In this document: piece after piece, positions 57,454-64,000 of the stretch
Layout: every line of letters begins with the position of its first letter
Position numbering within the stretch: the stretch's first letter is position 1
Assembly: GCF_020091585.1 (NCBI RefSeq)
Contig: NZ_CP083582.1
Location: 2,418,001 to 2,482,000 of the forward strand
Source of the DNA: Kovacikia minuta CCNUW1
GTDB taxonomy: Bacteria > Cyanobacteriota > Cyanobacteriia > Leptolyngbyales > Leptolyngbyaceae
Reading direction: 5' to 3'
DNA: 64,000 bases
Notes under the pieces: generated by a model
What the model was told of the DNA's origin: nothing
The model's input: only the letters and a program-made list of their open reading frames with translations
Database searches by the model: none
Made by a program: the position numbers and the translations under genes

Positions 57454-58441
57454 TCATTCCTCCCTTGGGGCTTTCTGCGAGTTCTCATCGTACCATTTGG
57501 CAACAATCGGCAAGGCATCCTGGAAGGTGTAACGGGGTTGGTAGCCAAGGGCGGCGAGTTTGGTGATGTCGGGGCAGCGGCGAGGGGTACCCCCTTTGGC
57601 CAGGGCACCGGGAACGATCTGGATTTGTCTACCGAAGTAGTGGGCAATTTCATGGGCAACCTGGGCGATCGCGACTTCCTCCATCGTGCCAATGTGGTAA
57701 ATTCCCAGATGTTCGCCCTGGTTCAAGATCAGCATCAACCCATCAATAAAATCATCAATAAACACAAAGGCCCGCGTTTCTTCCCCGGTTCCCTGAATCG
57801 GAAAGGGCAAAGGGTTTAGGGCCGACTCTTGACACAAAGCCCGCCATGCGCAGGACGAGTTGGGGAACCACATGTTCCCAGCCCATGTCAGGGCCAAACA
57901 CATTATGGGGACGGAAGATGAGCACCCGCTCGAGGTGCTTTCTCCCGTAGTTAAGCGCCATGATTTCGCTGATGATCTTGCCAGCTCCGTAGGAATAACG
58001 GGGATTCAGGGGGTCGGGAATCGATAGCGGAGCCGTTTCATCCGTGGGAACGGTGGGTGGCGTCTGGTAGACCTCAGAACTGGACGCTAACACCAGTTCC
58101 CCAATTCCGTGCTTGATGCAAGCATCCAGCACGTTTACCATCCCTTTGACGCCAACATCCAAGACCAGATCCGGCTTACTGTAAAAAAATTCGGTGCCGT
58201 TGACAAAGGCAAGGTGACAAACGCTATCCACTCCATGCACCGCCTTCTCGACGGATTCCGGGTCACGAATATCGGCAGAGACAAATTCGATTTCCGATGC
58301 TACATCTGCCAGGCGGGAGGTCGCTCCGCGTGACTGATCATCCAGCACCCGAACCCGATACCCTTCTTGCACTAAACGCCGCACCAGAGCCGAGCCAATA
58401 AAGCCCGTGCCGCCCGTTACCAGGTAAGACTTTGCACTCAT
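57454..58441 (-). pseudogene. NAD-dependent sugar epimerase/dehydratase, frameshifted (+1)
   Basis: The start is ATG 58441. The N-terminal frame has YLVTGGTGFIGSALVRRLVQ, VCHLAFVNGTEFFYSKPDLV, LASSSEVYQTPPTVPTDETA, the YxxxK motif RYSYGAGKIISE and RPHNVFGPDMGWEHVVPQLV. It is lost at about 57833-57839 near MAGF. The second frame resumes CQESALNPLPFPIQGTGEET, RAFVFIDDFIDGLMLIL and ends AKWYDENSQKAPREE. The corrected length is 328 residues. It is an extended SDR similar to UDP-glucose 4-epimerase and dTDP-glucose 4,6-dehydratase. Substrate unknown. Confidence 0.88.
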
Positions 58442-58529
58442 GAATGGTTAAAACTGAATCCTGTTGAACAACAATCAAATGAAATCATCTGCTTTGAAAC
58501 CCCCATCCCTTCCCTGACTCGCAGGGAGT

Positions 58530-59613
58530 TTAGGGAAGTTCCCCCTGTTTAGAGGCGGAAGCGGGCATTGAACAGTCAACCCAACAGCCAGATTCATGGG
58601 AGTTCCTGGCTGCCTCTAGCAACTGCTGAACTCGTAACCCGTCTTTGAAACTGGGGGTACTGGGTACCCCTGTTTCCAGCCAGGTGACAAAACGGTTGAC
58701 CAATCGGGAAACTACAACCAACCGCCCATCTTTGATGGGGGTTGGGGAGGGACGATCGCCCAGCACCGTTTCCAGTTTCCCGGTTTCTCTGGTGCCGTGA
58801 AGCAACTGGAAACCACTGACATAATCAGTCGTCGGATTATCCAGAACCAGAGTACCAGCATCTCCGTAGAATTCTACACGGTGACCGCTGCCCAAAAATG
58901 AGTGACTGCTAATTGAAAGGGAAGCAGCGACGCCCGACTCTAGCTCCAGACAGAGCGTTGCCAGGGTATCACCGGGGCGGCTGTCTCCTGGTGGACGATA
59001 GAGGCTGCAAACCAGACGGCGAATCGGTCCAGCGAACCATTCCAGGTAATAGAAAATATGGGAAACGAAGGAGTAGAGGGTGCCGCCCCCATCCCCCAGG
59101 CGAGTTTTCCAGGAGGATAACCCCATCCGATTCGCGTAGGTTTCGACATTCCAGGACACGGCAATATGACGCAGGTTGCCTACCCCCCCCTGATCCAGAA
59201 TTGCCTTTGCCTGTTGCCATTCATCAATGTCTGGAAATTCGAAATCCACCATGTTGGCCACACCCGCCTGTTTTGCCAGTCCTGCCAGTTTTTGCGCTGT
59301 TTCCAGCGAAACTCGCCAGGGGCTTTTCACAAAACACCGCTTTACCCTGGGTCAGGGCTGCGATCGCAACTTCCGTCTGGATGGCGGGGGGGGTAGCAAT
59401 TGAAATGGCAGCAATGGTCGGATCGGCAACCAGCTCCTGCCAGTTGCCAAGGGCACGATCGACCTTTAGTCGTTGGGCGACTTCTGTTGCCCGCTCCACC
59501 GTGCTGGCGCAGATCGCCTGTACCTGGCAACGATCGTCCAGTTGGAAAGCGGGAACATGCACCTGCTGCCCGAACCCAATCCCCACTACACCGACCTGGA
59601 TTTTGCCCGCCAT
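58530..59613 (-). pseudogene. Gfo/Idh/MocA-family sugar oxidoreductase, frameshifted (+1)
   Basis: The start is ATG 59613, overlapping the previous gene's TGA (TGATG). The first frame has GKIQVGVVGIGFGQQVHVPA, ADPTIAAISIATPP and AVFCEKPLAS, then breaks near 59310-59313 (GAG-T-TTCGCTG). The second frame gives SLETAQKLAGLAKQAGVANM, RLGDGGGTLYSFVSHIFYYL (catalytic GG-H region) and ends VDCSMPASASKQGELP. The corrected length is 360 residues. It probably oxidises or reduces an NDP-sugar in the cluster. Confidence 0.88.
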
Positions 59614-60833
59614 CACGCTACGCCTACCAGCGACTCCTTGTTCAGGAAGCCCCAGATATCAACCACCGGTTTGCCTTTAGTATCCAGGTGACGGTAGTCG
59701 CTGTGGGGAGCACACAGAATCAATAAATCACTTCTGGCAATCACCACATCCAGGGGCAGCAGTTCGCGATCGGTTTTCACATAGGGGTCAGTGGTATAAA
59801 CCGTTTTGGCCCGAAATTCTAGAACTCGTTTGAGTTTGTAGCTGAGGGACGATCTGATATCATCACTGTCTGCCTTAAACGCCATCCCCAACAGACCAAC
59901 CGACAACCGCTCCAGCCGATAGGTTTTGGCAATGTCATCTACCAGGTACAGCACCAGTCCTTCATTGGCAAGCATCGCCGCGTGTCCCAGGGTGAACTGG
60001 TTATCAGAAAACGCGCCCAGTTGCATCGTATCTTTGAACAAGCACGGCCCCGCCGCAAATCCTGGTGCAGGAATATCCCGTGCCCTGGGATAGTTCTGCT
60101 TCATGCCTTGCAGCACCCGGTGATAGTCCACACCAGCAGAGTTAGCAATCATATAAAACTGGTTTGCCGCCGCAAACTGGATGTAGCGGTAGGCATTGTT
60201 AAACAATTTGGCGAACTCTGCCTCCATTGGCGACAAGCGCACCACTTCCGGTGCAATCAGCTCAAACAACTCGGCTGCCTCCTGTTCTGCTTTGGGAGTC
60301 GTGCCGCTGATGATTTGGGGCAGGCGTTGTAGCTCTTCAATGGAATACCCCTGCACCACCCGCTCTGGGCAGAATGCCAGTTTGATATCCTTGCCATGCG
60401 ATCGCAGAAACTTATCCACCCAGTCCGTTGTTCCTGGATATACCGTAGAGCGCAAAATGATTAACTGGTTGCAGGTGAGATAGGGCAGCAAGTCCTGCAT
60501 GCAGTCCCGAATGAGCTTCAAGACCGGATTCAAAAACTCATCGACGGGCGTCCCAATGGTGATAATTAATGTTGATGCCCGTGCAATATCTTCCGGCTCT
60601 GAAGATAGAAATAACAACTCCCGCTCCAGGGCTTGTTGCAACAGGGGTTCTGCCCCCCGCTCCATAAAGGGAACAATCCCTTTACGGATGGTTTCAAGCG
60701 TATTTTCATTAATGTCATAGATCAGAACACGCAGCCCTTTGCTGGCAAACACAAGCGCTAGCGGCAAACCGACGTGACCTGCCCCACCCACGACGCAAAT
60801 ATCAAACCGGACATCACTCACACCATCTGACAT
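59613..60833 (-). CDS. UDP-sugar/GDP-mannose dehydrogenase, WecC-like
   Basis: About 406 residues from ATG 60833, preceded by GAGGAG; GTG 60836 is one codon upstream. The NAD loop is ICVVGGAGHVGLPLALVFAS. Others are LIILRSTVYPGTTDWVDKF, AFCPERVVQGYSIEELQRLP, EAEFAKLFNNAYRYIQFAAA and GFAAGPCLFKDTMQLGAFSD with the catalytic Cys. The FCPER signature resembles WecC (UDP-ManNAc dehydrogenase) more than UDP-glucose dehydrogenase. It is translationally coupled at both ends (TGATG), so it is part of a tight operon. Confidence 0.92.
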   Translation of the reverse strand: MSDGVSDVRFDICVVGGAGHVGLPLALVFASKGLRVLIYDINENTLETIRKGIVPFMERGAEPLLQQALERELLFLSSEPEDIARASTLIITIGTPVDEFLNPVLKLIRDCMQDLLPYLTCNQLIILRSTVYPGTTDWVDKFLRSHGKDIKLAFCPERVVQGYSIEELQRLPQIISGTTPKAEQEAAELFELIAPEVVRLSPMEAEFAKLFNNAYRYIQFAAANQFYMIANSAGVDYHRVLQGMKQNYPRARDIPAPGFAAGPCLFKDTMQLGAFSDNQFTLGHAAMLANEGLVLYLVDDIAKTYRLERLSVGLLGMAFKADSDDIRSSLSYKLKRVLEFRAKTVYTTDPYVKTDRELLPLDVVIARSDLLILCAPHSDYRHLDTKGKPVVDIWGFLNKESLVGVA

Positions 60834-61555
60834 CACTTCACTCCTCTTGTAAGCACAAAGGCGCTGTAGGGTTTCAAAAATGGCAACTGAAACAAAACCT
60901 CATCTAGGAAATTATAGATGGGTAAAAGCCGCCGCATCCGAGCAGAGGCAATATAGCGGTAATGTAACCCCGATAAATACCGGGTAGATACGTTAAAACC
61001 CGCATGAGTAAAAGTTTGGGCAACTTTAGAAGCAACGATCGGACGTTCGTTCTCGGTTACTCCTTCACTGCTGTAAAACGGCGAATCCTGATCCCGATAG
61101 AGCCACATAAATGGGTTGCGTCGGTTCGGATCAAACGCGACAAAACTACCCCCCGGCTTCAACACGCGATACACTTCATGGGCACACTTGGAGGGATCGG
61201 GCAGATGGTGAATGATGCCGCTTAATAGAATTGCGTCCAGACTCTCAGATTCCAGAGGTAGTTGCTCAATATCTCCCACAATAAACTTAATTCCGGGGTA
61301 AAGCCGTCCAGCCAGATCGATTAAGCCTTCGCTCAAATCTAACCCCGAAGCCACAAACCCAAAATCTTGCAGGAGCTTTGTGAAAACCCCTGAACCACAA
61401 CCGCAGTCCATTACCTGCGTCCCAGGTAACCAGCCACCCAAATCGACACAAGCCTTGATCAACTTATAATTGCTGGCATCTGTAAAGACGTTATATTCCT
61501 GAGACTGGGCATGCTGGTTGAAAAAAGCAACCTCTTTCTGTTTGTCTTGCAACAT
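60833..61555 (-). CDS. Class I SAM-dependent methyltransferase
   Basis: 240 residues. VMDCGCGSGVFTKLLQDFGF is the SAM-binding loop; ASGLDLSEGLIDLAGRLYPG, FIVGDIEQLPLESESLDAIL and GGSFVAFDPNRRNPFMWLYR are typical of ubiquinone/O-methyltransferase-like folds. The substrate is not evident. Its stop TGA overlaps the dehydrogenase ATG (TGATG), and it lies 30 nt downstream of the Nudix gene, so it belongs to the same operon. Confidence 0.9.
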   Translation of the reverse strand: MLQDKQKEVAFFNQHAQSQEYNVFTDASNYKLIKACVDLGGWLPGTQVMDCGCGSGVFTKLLQDFGFVASGLDLSEGLIDLAGRLYPGIKFIVGDIEQLPLESESLDAILLSGIIHHLPDPSKCAHEVYRVLKPGGSFVAFDPNRRNPFMWLYRDQDSPFYSSEGVTENERPIVASKVAQTFTHAGFNVSTRYLSGLHYRYIASARMRRLLPIYNFLDEVLFQLPFLKPYSAFVLTRGVK

Positions 61556-61585
61556 ACCAATGTTCCGCCAGATAAACTCCTCACC

Positions 61586-62125
61586 TTACCCCGCACCAAA
61601 GCCTGTAACTTTTCCTTTGAGAATGGCAAGCAAAATGGGCGCAATGTGCAGGGCATGATTGAACCGTTGCTCAAGAATATACCGCATAAGATTACTTTGA
61701 TTACAGACGAGTAATTCAATTCCTGGCTCTAGCGCAAAATCTGGGTCAGTCAGCCGAACATTACCTGCAAAGTAGCACCAGAGCCGATTTGAGAGCCGCC
61801 CCGTATCTGGGATGAGACAGCCCAGCAACTCCATCGTATTCGCCTCATACCCGGTTTCTTCCAGCAATTCTCGCTGGGCTGTCTCATCCGGCAGTTCCCC
61901 TGCTTCCAGGTGCCCACTTGGCAATTCCAGGGTGTATGCCTCCACACTGGGACGGTATTGACGCACCAGTAGAAACTCGTCATGCTCCGTTACAGCCAGT
62001 ACCGAGACATAATCGGAGAGCTGCAATGAGTAGTAGGGAGATCCCTGGCTGTCCGCACTGGTTAGTTTGGCAATGACATCAAACCAGGGAGTCGAAAAAA
62101 CAGTGTTGCGATCGACAATTTCCAC
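61586..62125 (-). CDS. Nudix hydrolase, ADP-sugar pyrophosphatase-like
   Basis: 179 residues from GTG 62125, supported by AAGGAAA about 7 nt upstream. The Nudix box is complete: ELPSGHLEAGELPDETAQRE followed by LLEETGYEA (Gx5Ex7REUxEExGU). The N-terminus FDVIAKLTSADSQGSPYYSL and LLVRQYRPSVEAYTLELPSG fit ADP-ribose or NDP-sugar pyrophosphatases. In this cluster it might clear or control nucleotide sugars. The context is inference. Confidence 0.9.
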   Translation of the reverse strand: MEIVDRNTVFSTPWFDVIAKLTSADSQGSPYYSLQLSDYVSVLAVTEHDEFLLVRQYRPSVEAYTLELPSGHLEAGELPDETAQRELLEETGYEANTMELLGCLIPDTGRLSNRLWCYFAGNVRLTDPDFALEPGIELLVCNQSNLMRYILEQRFNHALHIAPILLAILKGKVTGFGAG

Positions 62126-62363
62126 GCGGTTTCCTTTTTATTCTCAGTAACGTAACGGGGGGCAGGGGGCAGGGGGTAGGAGTAAGGAACGAGGAGCTAG
62201 AAGAATTCATTCCCCATTCCCCATCTCACACCCTACATCCCATCCCCTATATTTCCCCATCTCCTCCCCCTTCCCATCGTTTTCCTATTCATTCTGTCTC
62301 CTTATAGAATAGATAGCGATAGTTACAAGGGTTATACATTTTGATCTGACATGCTTTACCGCT

Positions 62364-62412
62364 GACACCTGACACCTGACACCTGGCACCTGAGACCTGA
62401 CACCTGTTACCC
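62364..62412. repeat. Heptamer array (GACACCT)n abutting a start codon
   Basis: Seven phased units: GACACCT x3, GGCACCT, GAGACCT, GACACCT, GTTACCC. The next base begins the ATG of the DUF790 gene. Another array of GGGGGCA units is at 62158-62178. Confidence 0.9.
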
Positions 62413-63634
62413 ATGCTGCCGACTGATCTTCTAATTCATCGTTACAACGGGGAAGAGGTGGTGCCCAAGCGATTGGCACTCAATCCCAAGAATTTGGCAA
62501 TGGCAGCAGATCTGATTGCCCTGTTTGCAGAATGCCAGGGGTGGGATTCGGAGTGAGTTAAACCGCCAGCTTCAAGAACTAGAGGGCGAAGATACGGATT
62601 ATCGGATCAAACGGGGATTGGCTCATTTGCTGAATAGCGAAGCATTTAGCAAATTTGAAACGGTCAGTCCTCTGGAACCATCGGCCTTACGGCAGCGGGT
62701 CTTTGCGCTTTCTGCTCAGTCTGCTCCTGCACCTCAGGCAACTCAAGCCACACTGCAACGCCTTGCCCAAACCCTGACGCAGGAACTCGATCGCGAAATA
62801 CTCCCGATTCAAATTCAAACCGGGCTTTACGCTGATTTGTCTGAGAACCAGATCCTGACCAGTTTTGATGCTCCTACAGGCGAGGCATTGTTGCACCGCT
62901 ACAACCTGTCTCAGGTGCAGGGCATTTTCTACCGTGCCAGCCATGTCATACTCAATGCCCATCGGAATGACCCTGGGGAGTACAAACTGCTGTTTCGTTA
63001 TCTCAAACTATTTAACTTGATGACCTACATCGAAGGGGATGCCGATCATGGGTTCACTCTGACGATCGACGGTCCCACCAGTCTGTTCAAACCCAGTACT
63101 CGTTACGGCTTGAAACTGGCAATGATGTTGCCTGCCCTATTACACGTAACAAAATGGAGCCTGACTGCAACCCTCCAGATGCGAGATGCTTACTCTGGTA
63201 AAGTGCGATCGGGGCGGTTTGCCCTTGACGCTAACTGTGAATTGGTTACCCACTACCCACCCGGCAAAACCTACGACAGCTTGCTGGAAGCAAGTTTTGT
63301 CGATCGCTGGGCAAAAACCAAAACCGAGTGGCAATTGGAGCGGGAAGTTGATCTGATACCCATTCCTGGGAGCGTCATGATTCCCGACTTTCGCCTGGTT
63401 CACCCTGATGGGCGCACCTTTTTGTTAGAAATCGTCGGTTACTGGCGTCCTGAATATTTGCGCAAAAAGTTTTCCCAGGTGCGTCAGGCAGGACGAAATG
63501 ACCTGATCCTGGCAGTTTCGGAACGGTTAAACCTGGAAAAGGCAGGCGTCAAAATTAGCGATGCCCCTGCTCGAATCGTCTGGTTCAAAGACCAGTTGAT
63601 GCCCAAAGCGGTACTGGCGGAAATTGAGGATTAA
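62413..63634 (+). pseudogene. DUF790 family protein (Bax1-like nuclease), frameshifted (+1)
   Basis: The start ATG 62413 reads LPTDLLIHRYNGEEVVPKRL, then AADLIALFAECQG; the frame breaks near 62538-62545 (GGGGTGGGATT). The next frame has ELNRQLQELEGEDTDYRIKR, LSEAFSKF-type text (LLNSEAFSKFETVSPLEPSA), GPTSLFKPSTRYGLKLAMML and FLLEIVGYWRPEYLRKKF. The corrected length is 406 residues, as for DUF790. In archaea the family (Bax1) is a nuclease partner of XPB helicase; no helicase is adjacent here. The stop TAA is in a heptamer array. Confidence 0.87.
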
Positions 63635-63728
63635 GAATTGAGGATTAAGAATTGAGGATTAAGAATTGAGGATTAAGAATTGAGGATTAAGAATTAAGAA
63701 TTAAGAATTAAGAATTAAGAATTGAGCC
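63624..63728. repeat. Heptamer array TTGAGGA/TTAAGAA
   Basis: Fifteen exactly phased 7-nt units: TTGAGGA and TTAAGAA alternate five times, then four further TTAAGAA and one TTGAGCC. The DUF790 stop codon is the TAA of the first TTAAGAA. Confidence 0.95.
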
Positions 63729-64000
63729 AGGGGAAATTCCTCTAACGTGAAGCAGTTCATCGTTCATCATCTATGACTCAAATCCCCTTCTCTCTGCGTG
63801 CGGGTACTAAGGATTGCGAATTAAATAACCTGCGTAGGTTGGGTTGAAGTATGAAACCCAACATCTGCGGGGTGTTGGGTTTCGCGAACTCTACAAAAGT
63901 CGATGTGATTTAATTCTTGTTCCTAAGGATTGCGAATTAAATAACCTGCGTAGGTTGGGTTGAAGTATGAAACCCAACACCCTGTAGATGTTGGGTTTTG
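63635..64000. other. Intergenic end region, repeats only
   Basis: No gene up to the window end. It contains the heptamer array and two tandem MITE-like copies, the second cut by the window edge. Confidence 0.5.
63809..64000. repeat. Two tandem MITE-like elements, copies 5 and 6
   Basis: Copy 5 (63809-63916) starts AAGGATTGCGAATTAAATAA, has inner arms GGTTGGGTT...AAACCCAACA and GTGTTGGGTTT, and ends GATTTAATTC, the inverse of its start. Copy 6 begins at 63925 with the same start and runs to the window end (63925-64000). Confidence 0.75.

Overview
The window looks like part of a cyanobacterial chromosome, probably from a filamentous, Leptolyngbya/Oscillatoriales/Nostocales-type organism. The basis is dense GCGATCGC (HIP1-like) sites, cyanobacterial-type LexA and FtsH, a PilT paralogue, a bacterial dynamin-like protein, and intergenic spaces full of heptamer arrays and palindromic repeats. 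I see no tRNA, rRNA or CRISPR array.

Layout. 1-2510 (+): LPS-export genes, the end of an LptA/OstA-like gene, then lptB and an lptF/G permease. 2594-11417: a membrane GTPase, a DUF937-like protein, metF, rodA, mrp, an SRPBCC protein, cobU and a conserved unknown. 12189-20133: a PilT-like ATPase with a doubled N-terminal domain, yqeK-rsfS, a sugar ABC permease, a truncated zinc-peptidase remnant, an exported peroxiredoxin, an epoxide-hydrolase-like enzyme and gltX. 20326-32785: a secreted protein, ftsH with terminator, a histidine-kinase-like protein lacking its phospho-acceptor His, a dynamin-like GTPase with two membrane neighbours, a lipoprotein, lexA, miaB and a HAD phosphatase. 33046-34967 (-): an EAL protein and a partner of unknown function. 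35275-39941 (+): a three-part methyltransferase-TPR-OGT protein, a glycosyltransferase and a small conserved gene. 40255-43728: an unknown/antitoxin/toxin operon, an unknown gene and an IS4-type insertion sequence. 43878-62125 (almost all -): a surface-glycan cluster of glycosyltransferases, nucleotide-sugar epimerases and dehydrogenases, sugar methyltransferases, rfbD, two polytopic membrane proteins and a Nudix hydrolase. 62413-63634 (+): a DUF790 protein.

Two properties cut across the window. First, eleven genes, including the normally essential gltX and the housekeeping genes rodA, miaB and metF, are broken by twelve single-base frameshifts, and every one is +1; removing one base each restores proteins of normal family length. 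This points to insertion-biased sequencing error, so these genes are probably intact in the organism. Second, nearly all longer intergenic regions contain period-7 tandem arrays with many different unit sequences. The 7-nt phase can persist when the unit changes, and the arrays often supply a gene's stop codon or abut its start codon. A second repeat family, MITE-like with GC-rich internal palindromes and AT-rich ends, recurs at least six times.
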